Origin: Antennarius striatus
Lineage: Eukaryota > Chordata > Actinopteri > Lophiiformes > Antennariidae
Length of the DNA stretch: 64,000 nucleotides
Direction: 5' to 3'
Assembly: GCF_040054535.1 (NCBI RefSeq)
Contig: NC_090777.1
Span: forward strand, 16,867,001 to 16,931,000
Shown here: in pieces, positions 51,919 through 63,380 of the stretch
Position numbering within the stretch: position 1 is the stretch's first letter
Layout: each line of letters opens with the position of its first letter
The notes under the pieces: generated by a model
Database searches by the model: none
What the model was told of the DNA's origin: nothing
Seen by the model: only the letters and a program-made list of their open reading frames with translations
Made by a program: the position numbers and the translations under genes

Positions 51919-52300
51919 AATTGAACCATGAAAAAATACATTTCCTGTTTTGTGCACATTTCTGTCTTAATTTCTCTTCTATAAATATGAAAAGCGTAAC
52001 TGAATGAGTTAGTAGGCAATAGTAGTAAAAATAAGTAGTAAGTAGGCAATCTGTAAGTAAGTTACTTTTATTCTAACAAAAACTTTTTTTTATTTTAACC
52101 AGAAACATTTCCCATGATCCCAGAATCCAGCAGTGCTGGGAAACTCCTATCACCAACCACATGCACATGTTTGTCCTTGTGATCATGTCAGATAGGGTTT
52201 CCAAGGAGAGTAAATATATTACTTGGAAGATCCTGATACAGTTTAAATACCAGCATCCTCCTACCAACATATTCAGGCTTTTAGCATACACTGTCCAGTC
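51919..52300. other. Intergenic region B-C with promoter of gene C
   Basis: About 380 bp. A weak TATA-like TTTAAATA lies at 52,241-52,248, about 55 bp before the gene C start. No other element was recognised. Confidence 0.45.
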
Positions 52301-55300
52301 ATGAGGAGCCTGCTGATTCTCACTCTTCAGGTAGCTAGCGGTAAGATTGGTGCAACATCTCACATGAGCCTAAAACACATCTTTCACCTGCTTGTTTGTT
52401 AGTTTTCATTCGAATCAGACCATAACTAATTGATTGAGTTCCACTGTTTTTCTAGGGCTTTTGTCCCAGAAAGATAGTGCCCTAGGGCTTTTGCCCTAGA
52501 ATAACAGGGCAAGAACCAGGAAAGAACTCATTAATATGATGTGGCTCAGGAAAAAAGGATCCAGGAATTGTTCGAGAATTTCTTTAAGTAGAGCATTTTT
52601 TAAAATTTCCACAGCATGTTAAAACTACAGTACTGATTCCATGAAACTTTATGATTTGTTGTCCAAAAAGAGGGTGGATTAAACAATTTTCTTCAGCATT
52701 GCAGATGAGATTTTTTCTTTATTATGCCGCAAAGCAAAATTTATTTTTTAATGAATTTACACAAATGATTGTGAAGTGATGGGTCATCGTCCAGGCAAGG
52801 TAAACAGATGTTTTATTTTTTGACCTCAACAAAGGTGTGCTTTATAAGCTATTTGAACTACAGTACATTGTTGACCCATGCCACCAAATAAAAAAGGAAA
52901 ACTTGCCATAATAAAAAAATTATGTTTTTTTTATGTGTAGTTTGATGCATAAATCACAGTGTAAATTAATTGTTTAACATTTTCCAAGTTTTTGGATGTG
53001 GCCTTCCCACCGTGCCTCCTGTGCTCAGCAGGGTGGTGGCAGGAGAAGATGTGAGGCCTCACAGCTGGCCTTGGCAGGTTAGTCGGGTCTACATGAGCAG
53101 AAACATATTCTGTCTGACAATCACAGATTAGAAATTACACTCACTTTTTCAGGCCTTACTTTGATGACTTCTCCACCAAAGTGGCAATACATTGTGTGGG
53201 AGTTCACCCGTGAGGTTCAACGTGTCCCGTTATGTTCTGCTCAGATCTCGCTCCAGTCGGACAGCAGAGGGCGCTGGAGTCACGTCTGTGGAGGCAGCCT
53301 CATCTCCTCCGACTGGGTCCTCACCGCTGCTCACTGCATCAGGTACGGTTTAAGGGATGGCTGACAATAGGATGACATTTAAGTACAGCATGATATTACA
53401 ACGGGACAAACAAGAAACAGTAAATGTCAGTAAACTGTCTCATGAGGAGGTGGAGCTTGTGCAGACCTATAAATATCTTGGGCTGTGGCTGGACAACAAG
53501 CTGGACTGGACCAGCAACACGAGGCAGCTGTACAAGAAAGCACAGAGCAGGATGTACCTTCTGAGGAGGCTGAGGGCGTTCAGCATCTGCAGGAAGCTCC
53601 TGTGGATGTTCTATCAGTCTGTGGTCGCCAGCATCCTGTCGTTCGCTGTGGTGTGTTGGGAAGGGAGCGTGACTAAGGCGGATCTCTCCAGGCTGGAGAA
53701 GCGGATCAGGCGGGCCAGCTCGGTGGTCGGGATGAAGCTGGACCCTCTGGCAACGGTGGCAGAGAAGAGAACCTTGGACAAACTGCTGGACATCATGGAC
53801 AATGTCAGCCACCCTCTGCACACCGTTACCAACAACCAGAGAAACCAGAGAAGCCTGAGCAGCCAGAGGCTGCGCCTCCCAACATGCAGGACAAACAGAC
53901 CCAAGAACTCCTTCATCCCCCGAGCCATTAAACTGCTCAACTCCTCTCTGGTCGAGATGAAGAAGAAGAAAGTCCACACGAGAGTTGAGGGATGAGAAAC
54001 AATACAGCAAAAACAATACAAACACTATAGACATTTCACTATACCCATATTTAACTAGGCCTGGTTATTATTTTTTATTTCTATACCTATTTATGATTTT
54101 CTATTTGTATATTCTTGATGGGTTATTTATTAATATTTCTATTTGGTGTTTACTCAGTAGTACACTGGACAGTTTACTACTTTCTATGTGCTGGTGCTTT
54201 CTGTGTGCTTTTTCTGTGTTTTGTGTGCTCACTGTGCTGTGTGCGATGGAGAAATTAATTTCCCTGATGGAACCTCCTTAAGGGATAAATAAAGTTATAC
54301 TTTACTCTCATGTGTCTACTAGACCACTGTCATCTGTTATTCCACAGTGACCGCCATAACTACAGAGTGGAGTTGGGAAAACACAGTCTGAAGGCGTCTG
54401 AGGAGAGTTCTACGGTTCGGATGGCGGCGACAATCATTAAGCACGAAGACTACAATGTCCTGCTTAGCCGGTAACAGCATCGGCTCAGTTAAACTAATTA
54501 GAAGTTAGGATAAGCATCTTCATATTCACAAGAGTACAGTATATGAAAAAACGGAGCTGATCTTGAATGCAACCTAAAAGATGGTTCACTTGTCACTGTG
54601 TGCTGGTTCGTCTTTTGCAGTAACGACATTGCCCTGATCAAGCTGTCTTCCCCTGTCGTCTTCTCTGACGCAATAATGCCTGCATGCCTCCCTGATCGTG
54701 ACGTCATCCTGCCACACGGTGCACCATGCTACGTCACCGGCTGGGGTCGACTCAACAGTGAGTGAATCCATCCCAGCAGAATGGATGAGTGAGAATTCCA
54801 CTGAAAATTGAGGATCTATAGATTTTTGCACCGTTGAACTGGCTTGCACTCAAAAGTGGGACGACTTACACAATTATAGCAAACTTCCAATAATTCCAAA
54901 CAGTGCAGCTTTTAAATAAGGCCTACCTTAGAAGAACAACCCACTGCCCTGAACTGACCTCACGCTGTCATCCTGAAGTAACACGAAGGCTACAGCAACT
55001 CCATTTTCCTCTGCTTCCTATCAAATAAATCTCATGTCTGATTTAGGACCAGTCAAAGAACTCACCTAGCTTGGTGTCTTTGTCTACAGCTGACGGTCCT
55101 CTGGCTGACATCCTGCAGCAGGCCCTCCTCCCAGTGGTTGACCATGACATCTGCTCAGAGCCCGACTGGTGGAGTGTCCTCGCCACAGACAAGATGGTCT
55201 GCGCCGGGGGTGATGGCATCAGCGCCGGGTGTAACGTGAGTTCATGCAAACAGAGATGCTTCACTAATTTAATGGTCTATTATAATGATCTGTGATGTTA

Positions 55301-55747
55301 TTTTTCCATCTGGCAGAGTAAAAGACTCCAAGAAGATTTGAGTATAGATTTCCTTCAAGAAATGGAATGAAAGGAAACAAATCCAGCATGACCAAGTGAT
55401 CATTGGCAGCCATGTCTCCTTGGTGTGTTCTAATGAACAACCATGTGCTTACAGGGAGACTCTGGTGGCCCGTTAAATTGTCAGAGCCCCGATGGATCCT
55501 GGGACGTCCATGGTGTGGTGAGCTTCGGTTCTGGGCAGGGCTGCAACGTCTTCCAGAAGCCCACCGTCTTCACACGAGTCAGCTCTTACATCAGCTGGAT
55601 AAACACAGTGAGACATTTTTCTATTTTTTTCCTTTAACCAGTGTAAACAATGCAACCTGAAGCAAACAAAGGCTTGGCTTTCAAAAACAGGAAGTGCTTC
55701 ACAATTGTTTTTTGTGTTTTACTCTGCAGGTTATGACCACCTATTGA
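52301..55747 (+). CDS. Chymotrypsin C / elastase 2-type pancreatic serine protease (gene C)
   Basis: Tandem paralogue of gene B. Exons: 52,301-52,340, 52,989-53,077, 53,245-53,342, 54,348-54,470, 54,621-54,757, 55,090-55,235, 55,455-55,607 and 55,730-55,747. All splice sites are canonical and the product is 267 residues. It has a signal peptide ([13 protein letters not shown]) and activation site R28/V29. The triad is His73, Asp119 and Ser214, within GDSGGPL. Two oddities: the mature N-terminus reads VVAG where A and B read VVGG, and DWWS replaces DWWG before the CAGGDG loop. Intron 3 (1,005 bp) holds a LINE fragment. No canonical AATAAA occurs until about 56,187. The reading frame is intact, so it is probably expressed and not a pseudogene. 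Confidence 0.9.
52452..52499. repeat. Short tandem hairpin repeat in intron 1 of gene C
   Basis: CTAGGGCTTTTGCCCTAG (52,482-52,499) is a perfect 7-bp stem with a TTTT loop. A diverged copy (CTAGGGCTTTTGTCCCAG) lies 30 bp upstream. Confidence 0.7.
53345..54297 (+). mobile_element. LINE fragment (RT C-terminal region) in intron 3 of gene C
   Basis: An open frame of 212 codons (53,357-53,995) encodes the end of a non-LTR reverse transcriptase: [62 protein letters not shown] and [12 protein letters not shown]. It is followed by a 3' UTR ending GATAAATAAAGTTATACTTT. The catalytic core is missing, so the copy is 5'-truncated. The family is Rex1/CR1/L2-like; I cannot name it more exactly. It lies in the same orientation as the gene and wholly within the intron. 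The antisense 212-codon frame is a shadow. Confidence 0.87.
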
Positions 55748-58335
55748 AGAAGCTGTGCAAGTGCGTTGGTCAGCAATAAGAGCAGCTATGGTTCATTATG
55801 TCTCAATGACTTACTGCAAAGTAAAGAGGAAACCATTACTTATGAGTGCAAACAAGTGGAGGGTCACTGTGTTTATGTGACGCTTTAAATACGGTCTATA
55901 TCCTGCACACAAAATGACAACAAAGCCAACCACAGATAGCATCCAGACGTTTCACTCGCCTTCAGTGTTCAATTTAGTAGCCGAAGGTTAAATATTCAGA
56001 AAATCAAAACCTCTAATCAACATGAACTTATACAATTATCTAGTGACAGCAAGATACACAAAGTGACCATTGTGTTAAATATATCCTTTTATTTCTCAAA
56101 ATATTCATGAGATACATTTTCACTCTTCAGAAAAATAGAAATAGAAAAAGAGTTATATAAAAGAACACTTTCACAGTATACATACAATAAAAAGCTAATG
56201 AGTAAAAATGAGTAAAAAAAAAAACTACTAAAAGAATGGCAGTGGCAAAAATGTCTTACTTATGCAAGTAAAAGAATGATGAACCACAACATTCCGTGTC
56301 TGATCTTTGAAAAACATTTCAACACAGTTATAAAACCTATGGTTTAGTTCATTGGTCTTTTACAAGTGAGGTACAATGATTTTGTCTGCAGCACTGATGA
56401 TGACAGAGTTGAGAAATGTTTCGCTGTGTGACAGGTTTCAACTTCAGAAATCAAGTCTGTGGTGAATTTCCTTGTCAAACCTGAGGTGTTTGAAAGACCA
56501 TGACTTATTTTGCTTGTCGGACATTATACAGTACAAGTTGACATCCACAGCTCTTTTTTTTTGGTGTGTTTTCTTTTGCATTAATTACTTAACATTTACA
56601 TTAGATCGCAATGAAAAACTTTTGTCTCACAACACAAAAAACATTTCCATTTGTGCAATACTTGTAAACATTTATTTGAATTAATTGATTTATTCTTCCA
56701 TTTGGCTTCAACTGTTTAAGTTTAAAAGTGTCTGTTTAAGGATAGGATAATGCATGGAGATGGAACTCCATTTGCTTGAACAGGAGCTCAGGAGTTATTT
56801 GCACACGTCAAAATGAAAACAGGGCTACGAGTCATGCTGCTGTTGGTCGATGAGCAACCAAGTGAGAAAAGCTGCTCTTATGATGACGCAGCTGCACAGT
56901 CAAAGAGTCTTTCTGTTGGCAATCTTCACTAAGAACAAAAGCAAGCAAAGAGTACTGGGGACTAGTTTTCACCATGGCTACAGGGCAGAGGCTTTCAACT
57001 ACTCATGCACTCCCTCAGTCTTGCTTCCACACAGTAAATGCAATTCTACTTTAGAAAAGCAAGATGAGAGCTCAAGTTCAGTCGTGTAATATCTTTTATA
57101 GTGGTGCAGAAAGAGCAGCAGTGTCGTTCTGAACACCAAGGCATTTGCGTCAAAACTTAACTGCGTGCTGTAAAGCAATCTTAGAAATACGATAAGCTAG
57201 TACAACCACTCCTTCAGACTCCCTGACATGCTTCAACTTCCTTAAACTTTTTGTTGTTGTTAAAAAGTAACCTAACTAACATTAGTGGTGGCTATTAATC
57301 AACCACCATTTTATAACAGGGCTGTCCTGTTCTGTCTTGAGAAGAAATGTCAGCCAGTTTCCATAGAGTGTTCATCCTAGGGACTGCATCTCTATTCTAA
57401 ATGTAGAAAAAGACTGACTTTGGAACCGCTGATAAATGTGCACAACTTGAACATCGCACAGAGATGTCCCACTGCATCTCCTATCAGGTTCTGATGAAGC
57501 ACTTTTGGCTGGGAATCATGGAAGTAGCTGCTTGCAAAGCTTTTGTTTTATCTTGGTTCAAAACAGATGATATGTAAACAGTGCTGTCCAGCAAATTCCT
57601 TAATGCATAACGATAATCCGAGCACCGGGTTTCAGTTTTTCAGATAAGGAAAACACTCGAAACCAAAATAATTAAAAAAAAAAAAAAAGCTGAAATGCAT
57701 TAAACCCTCTGAAATATCCCTCTTAGTCCTGGAGCACCAGCAGAGACGAGGGAGAAATTCCTTGGAGACTACCTCAGGTCAGTCCAGCTAAGGAATGATT
57801 CTTCTCAGTCACTCCCCAGGGATCCTACTTCCTCGGGTGACATAGCTAAACAGATGGTTCTCCACAAAATCTGTGCCCCAGTCCAACCAAAATGTGCTCA
57901 CATGTTCTCATTATCACTACCATTTATGTCCTGGTATCTCCATGATCAACTCACTGTGCAGCTCTAAAGATAACAAACCCTGCAACAGAGAGCTACTCTA
58001 ATATGAAAGACAACTGTATTTGCATATGTTTGTAACCCAACGTGCAACAGCAAAGGAATCCAACATGTCATGCCATCCAACTGTATCCGTTTCAGACAAT
58101 CCAGTGAAATCCAAAAGTAAAGAAGAAAAAAAAATATAAAGGTTTCTCTGTTCAGTACTTCAGAGTGACATGGCTTGAATTATGAATTCGGACAGACCTA
58201 ATCTTATAACAAAGTGCTGCTAAGAGTGTTCTACAAATAGAACTGCTTTCCATTCTAGGATCAACAGGGAAGATCTGAATCCATATGAAGATGCTCAACT
58301 GATCAGAGACCACTTTAAACACTATCAGCTTGATC
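55748..58335 (-). other. Intergenic; probable TMEM51 3' UTR
   Basis: No coding exon was seen. Much of this repeat-poor stretch directly follows the TMEM51 stop codon on the minus strand. Minus-strand AATAAA candidates occur near 56,087-56,092 and 56,690, so a 3' UTR of up to ~2.2 kb is plausible. Gene C's transcript end converges from the other side. Confidence 0.45.
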
Positions 58336-60458
58336 TCATATTGGAGGTACTTTATCTTCATACTGTGGTGGTGGGGTAAGTGGTTCTATACTGATTTCAG
58401 CAGGTGACTGAGCGTGTTCTGTGTTTTTCATGTGTAGCTTCTCCGATTTAATCCTACGGATTTTAATAGGGAGCAGCTTTCGGCTACTTTTCCCAGGTCT
58501 TCGATTTGATGTGGAGGCCGCGGCATTGGGTATACTGGAGATTGAAGCAGGCTGTGATGTAGCAGTAACCTCTGGTCCCTCAGTTTCATACTGTACTTCA
58601 TCGACCTGGACCAGGTCATCGTAGGAAGGCAGCTGGGAGGTGCTTTGCCTGAGGTTGCTTTGCCGGACCGGGTACTGGCCACTGCCTACAGCCTCTTCAT
58701 AGGAGGGTACAGCATACCTCTGGGCTTGTTCCTCAGCACTGGAGACAAACAGACATGCACACATATGAAAGACAATCAATACACCTCAACTTGTGTTCTC
58801 ATAAAAAGACTCCTGTTAAAATTGAATAGCAGGGGAATATATATAGCTGTAGTATTGGATGCTGGACTATGATTGTTCTCCGATGTACGTAATCAAGTGG
58901 AAAATACTCCAGAGCTGAAACAGCCACCAGACAGCATAGACCTCATCAACCAAATTCAAGAATAAACTAAAAATTAATGATGAAATATGGTCAAACCCTT
59001 TACAGGTTCATTTCATTCAAAGAGGATGTTGTTCGAGTTGTGCTTGTTAACTGACTTTCGGAGAGCAAGTTTGATTTTCAAGATACAATTAAAATAAAAG
59101 TTTAAAAAGAAGTTTAAATTTTAAAGACTTTCAAAAGACACCTCTCCAGTACAGCGAAAATATTTACATAACTGAAAGACATGTCCATGTCATGTCATGG
59201 AAATCCTGATTTTAGGTTCCACTTGTAACGATACAGATCAAAACAAAACAATTTTACACCAAAAGGCACCACTTCAGTATTTGATTTTGTGTGCTGACGG
59301 TGTGAGTACGTTCCTCTTTACTTCTTCTGAGGTAGACAGTTAGTTTTAGTCCCTTTATTAAAATATTTAGGAGCAAAGTGACAAGTTTAAACTCTCTCAT
59401 ACTTAACAAGTATACCTCAACAAAAATAACACTAAACTGGTGCTGCATGATTGCAGGAAGAATGTGAATTGAGATTTGTTTTCTTTAGAATAGAGATCAC
59501 AATTAAAATTTTCCTCAAATTGAAATGTTGATGGACTTTCCATTTTCTCTCTCTCTCCAGCCATTTCTACCCAAGTACTTTCTACCCCACCGGATCATGT
59601 GACGTAAAGCCATGACGTCATCATAAGTTGAGGCAACATCAGTGTTGCATTTGTGGGCATCGGGATTCTCTTGACAAAAGTAGCAGTGTTTGTTGTTGTT
59701 GTTGTTGTTCATAATGTAGAATGTGGAGGAATCTTTTAAACATGACATGCATTGACCATTCAGCCTTATGCTAGATGGTTTATTTTTCAGTATACATCTA
59801 ATAAACCAATTTTCATTATGGTCTGGAAAAGTGCCATGTAGTGTTGTTCAACAGTCCAAATTATTATGGAAAAAAATGTGTTATATTTCAAGATTTTAAA
59901 AAATTGAACAGACAAAATAATATTCCATGTGTACCACAAAGCCAACAGAAATGTTTCTCACATACACAAGACTGGTAAAAGGTAATCTACCTGATCAATC
60001 AATCGTCCCAGACCTAAAAGGGTTATCGATTTCTAAATCCTATGATTGTATGATTGGACTCACGCTTCTCTTTCCTGCTGTGCATTGGCTACAGCTCCTC
60101 CACGGTTCTGTGCCTCCAGGCGCCTCAGCTGCTCCCGCTGTTTGTTCCTCAGCCCCAGACACAAGGACAGCAGCAGCATGGCCACCCCAGAGCCCACCAG
60201 CACAAATGCCACGGAGGACGCTTTATTTTTCCTGCCAACGTCCCCGCCTCCTTCCGAGCTGGTGCCGCTGTTAACAGCTGCGTCTGCAGGTACTACACTC
60301 CAAACGATCATCACAATGCCAAGGGCCACGAGTCCGACCCCCAGGGCACATAGTGCATACTGAGAACCTGAGTTTCCAGTGTTTTCACTGCTATTGTTAT
60401 TATTGTTGTTGTTGTTGCCCCCAAGGGAGCGTGGTGGTCCATCCACACTGGATTGCAT
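58336..60458 (-). CDS. tmem51: Transmembrane protein 51
   Basis: Two coding exons on the minus strand, 60,458-60,064 and 58,738-58,336, joined through GT/AG across 1,325 bp. The product is 265 residues; mammalian TMEM51 is about 250. Residues ~35-57 (ALCALGVGLVALGIVMIVW) and ~82-103 (VAFVLVGSGVAMLLLSLCL) are membrane helices. The cytosolic tail has VPSYEEAV, LPSYDDLV, the conserved basic KIRRIKSEKLHMK and the end IEPLTPPPQYED, which contains a PPxY motif able to bind WW domains. These features identify TMEM51, a membrane protein of unknown biochemical role. The ATG at 60,458 is chosen over an upstream in-frame TTG. An unusual run of eight Asn (residues 15-22) precedes the first helix. Confidence 0.95.
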
Positions 60459-60507
60459 CTTGTGAATCCCCAAATTTCAATCAGAGGGATTCCACTGAGT
60501 TCAAAAG
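60459..60507 (-). other. tmem51: TMEM51 5' UTR portion of the first coding exon
   Basis: A pyrimidine-rich acceptor CTTCTCCCCTCTACAG ends at 60,508. The 49 bp after it lead to the ATG, as expected when the start codon sits in a second exon. Confidence 0.55.
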
Positions 60508-62440
60508 CTGTAGAGGGGAGAAGAGGAGGTCAAACACCCAGATCAGGAAACACTTCCAGCACTTTCCAGTCACAGCAAACAGAAAATAGAGATAACAGGG
60601 GACTTAAACCCTTAAGAAATAACCCATATCTATAAAGTTATCACTGAATATATCTTTATGAGACCAAACCCTTTTAGTTTTACTAGTGAGAGAGATTTCC
60701 GTCTGGTCAGCACATCAGGAGGCTAGGCAGTGACAGTTGCACAACTAAAACCTCATGAAATACCCTCAAGTGCACAAAACACAGCTTTGCTACCTGTGAC
60801 GTCATTATGCAATCCACGTTATACATTGTTTATTAAAATATTTATAATATTTATAGTATTTATTAAAATGTTTATAATAACCACACCTAATAAGAATTCA
60901 TAATAGCTTAAATTTCTCAATACAATAGATATCAAGTTCTTTCTTTTTCTAAGGAATATTGCAGTTCAAGTTTTTCAACCCGCAGCTGTCATACAAGCAT
61001 AAATGTGAAAATCACATTTGTTAAAAGCCTGCCGGAGCCTTCATAGACCTGCTCTAGAACTAGACTACGTTTTTGTTAAAGTCCAATTTTATACTAGGAG
61101 TCCATATCCAAGCTCAAGGATGTTCACCATGCTGACCCTGAAGCAAATGAGAAGTTCCAGTTGTTCCCTCCAGCAGAATGTAAACCCAGGAATATTACAG
61201 AGCTGCTTATGAGGAATGGGTTAAGATTCCTAAAGAATGCTGCCATGATCTGGGATCTCGTCATGCATCACATGATTTTCTTTTGTTGGATTTGGTTTTT
61301 GTAAACAGCTGATTTGTGATACATTTTGCAATTACACTTTTCAATAATATTAATTCTACTTGTATTTGATCTTTTTATATCTTCATTTTCTTTTCTCCCT
61401 TCTTTTAAATCATTGACTGCTCATCTTATGTTTTACAGTTCAAACATTGAGTTAGTTTTGCATCCACTTGTGTTTGATTTGCATACATATAACTGCCTCA
61501 AGTAGACAAAAAAAAATTGTGAAATTCATCGAGCATGCCCAATGAGCTGAGAGACTCATCTGCTGCATACATATTGAATGGCTCATTGATCACAAGATCA
61601 CTTTTGTTTAACTTTTTTCTAGTCACAGCTAGATCAAGGAAGGAAGACTGCCGTGAAAACAACCTCAAATAGAAGTCAGAAAGACCCTGTCTACATTGAA
61701 ACAACTGCAACAAGTCAAGAAAGTCTTCACTTAAGACTCATTCCTCGGAATCTTCCCTTGGAAACAGTTTATTTCGGTGTGTAGTGAGCAAACATGTTCA
61801 GGCCCGCTGGTAATGAGTTGGACCGTCATCAGTAGACGAACCCTGCCCCAATTTTGGACTACAATACCGTCTGACTGAAGAATGCATGGCATCAGAATCC
61901 TAATGACCGCTGGACACAGTCGGCAGTCAGATGAGGAATCTAGAGATGAAATGGAGTATTTCTGTGAAGATGGCACTTACTGTACTGTGGGTGTGTGCCT
62001 TCAGTCCAGCCTGAGGGCAGCACTTCACCCCAAGGCCGACTTTTTACAGTGAGGTAAGACATGAACCTTCTTATTCGTTAAAAAGGTACAGCAATAAAAA
62101 CTTTATTCCCAAACGGATAATGTTTTAATCTGAAGAGTCCCATCTTTGCGTCAAGTTTTGTCCCAAAATAATAATGTGGCTCGTTTGACGGATCTAGGTG
62201 GTGACATTTGTGACTACGTGTTGAAGATCTGAGGAGTCATCCCGTTTGCGTTGGACCGCCGTTCGTCCCGCACATGGCCCGCAGCACCGGGCGGGCTCCT
62301 CACGGAGGGACGTGTGCGTAAAGGCGAGCGAGAAAACTTTCCATGATCTATCGATACTTTCAACAAACTGGAAGTTTTTAAAACATTCCAGCGACACAAA
62401 TGACTCCTGACGCGGACGGGTCTGCGGGCTTTGCACTCAC
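60508..62440 (-). other. Probable TMEM51 5' UTR intron; no other feature recognised
   Basis: AT-rich, with short open frames only. A TTTATAATA-type direct repeat cluster lies near 60,830-60,890. Possible decayed transposon sequence near 61,020-61,250 could not be assigned. Confidence 0.4.
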
Positions 62441-62560
62441 CTCACATCTGTCTAACAAAACACAAGCCTTCTCCTCGTTCTTCTCCTCGGAGCTGGGAGC
62501 TGGTTTCTAGACGCTGCTCAGAGTTTACGTTGCATAATTTGGAGTCAAACGGCGAATAGG
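62441..62560 (-). other. tmem51: Candidate TMEM51 5' noncoding exon
   Basis: The minus strand has GATGTGAG/GTGAGTGC, a strong donor at 62,441/62,440, next to the only GC-rich, CpG-containing block in this area (62,220-62,440 downstream). The right boundary and start site are guesses. Confidence 0.4.
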
Positions 62561-62597
62561 AGTTAAGAAGTTCCCTCTGAGATGGGCCCAGACAGAA

Positions 62598-62633
62598 GGA
62601 GGGAGGAGGAGGAGGAGGAGGAGGAGGAGGAGG
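62598..62633. repeat. (GGA)n microsatellite
   Basis: About 36 bp of GGA units just upstream of the proposed TMEM51 noncoding exon. Confidence 0.9.
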
Positions 62634-62693
62634 GAACTTCCAGTGTTATTAACCCTTTCACTCTCGGACTGGCTTTTAGATAGAGAGGAGAAT

Positions 62694-62862
62694 GTTTTGT
62701 TTTGTTTTGTTTTGTTTTGTTTTGTTTTGTTTTGTTTTATTTTATTTTATTTTATTTTATTTTATTTTATTTTATTTTATTTTATTTTATTTTGTTTTGT
62801 TTTGTTTTGTTTTGTTTTGTTTTGTGTTGTTTTGTTTTGTGTTGTTTTGTTTTGTTTTGTTT
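62694..62862. repeat. (TTTTG)n-(TTTTA)n-(TTTTG)n pentanucleotide repeat
   Basis: A TTTTG block, a central TTTTA block, and TTTTG again with GTGTT interruptions, about 170 bp in all. Phe-rich open frames here are artefacts. Confidence 0.97.
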
Positions 62863-63380
62863 CAGTAACCCAGAACCACAGGTTTACCTCAGGCTAGGTT
62901 AATCCTGCCTTCATGAAATAGGCCCATATTGATAAAAAATATATATATAAAGAAATTAACAAGAAATTGAAGAAAACAAAGGTAGACTAATATTTTATGT
63001 TACTGATTGTTCTCTTCCCATTGCTTCACATTCTGGTGGAAAACAGAGTGTGACATTTATCCGCTACTGAAGTATTAACAGATTCTCATCCCTTTTTAAA
63101 GAGAACTGATAAAGAGAACTGTCCGACAGGATATGACAGGACATCTGAACGCGATACAAAAAAAATTAAAATCTCTGAATTAATGTGGAAACTCAATCAA
63201 GGGGCTCCTCGTCAAACGGACATGCTATGTTTACCTCTGAAATACGGAGTTATTTATCAAACCTTACTTCCGTCAAACTGTCCGTCTCACAGAACCAGGA
63301 ATTGAAGCCGCGCGAGCAGCGGTGAAAGGGGGCGGAGTCAGAGGAAACCCTGGGTTTGTGGAATAAAACCTGCTCCCGAC
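62863..63380. other. Non-coding, unassigned
   Basis: Bases 62,865-62,930 weakly resemble the duplicated repeat that follows at 63.4 kb. No gene seen. Confidence 0.45.

Noticed and set aside
53396-54034. Minus-strand frame of 212 codons in gene C intron 3
   Set aside because: Shadow of the LINE C-terminal frame, with low-complexity composition and no recognised domain.
52301-55747. Gene C as a pseudogene
   Set aside because: All eight exons, splice sites, frame and catalytic triad are intact; the odd residues are substitutions, not breaks.
59927-60363. Plus-strand frames of 99-115 codons
   Set aside because: Antisense to the first TMEM51 coding exon, whose minus-strand protein is recognisable.
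60459-60473. Upstream in-frame start for TMEM51 adding five residues
   Set aside because: That codon is TTG; the first ATG is at 60,458-60,456.
61018-61260. Possible Tc1-like transposase remnant
   Set aside because: Only a loose resemblance over a few residues; no DDE motif or inverted repeats were found.
62643-62902. Phe-rich open frames resembling membrane peptides
   Set aside because: Translations of the TTTTG/TTTTA repeat.
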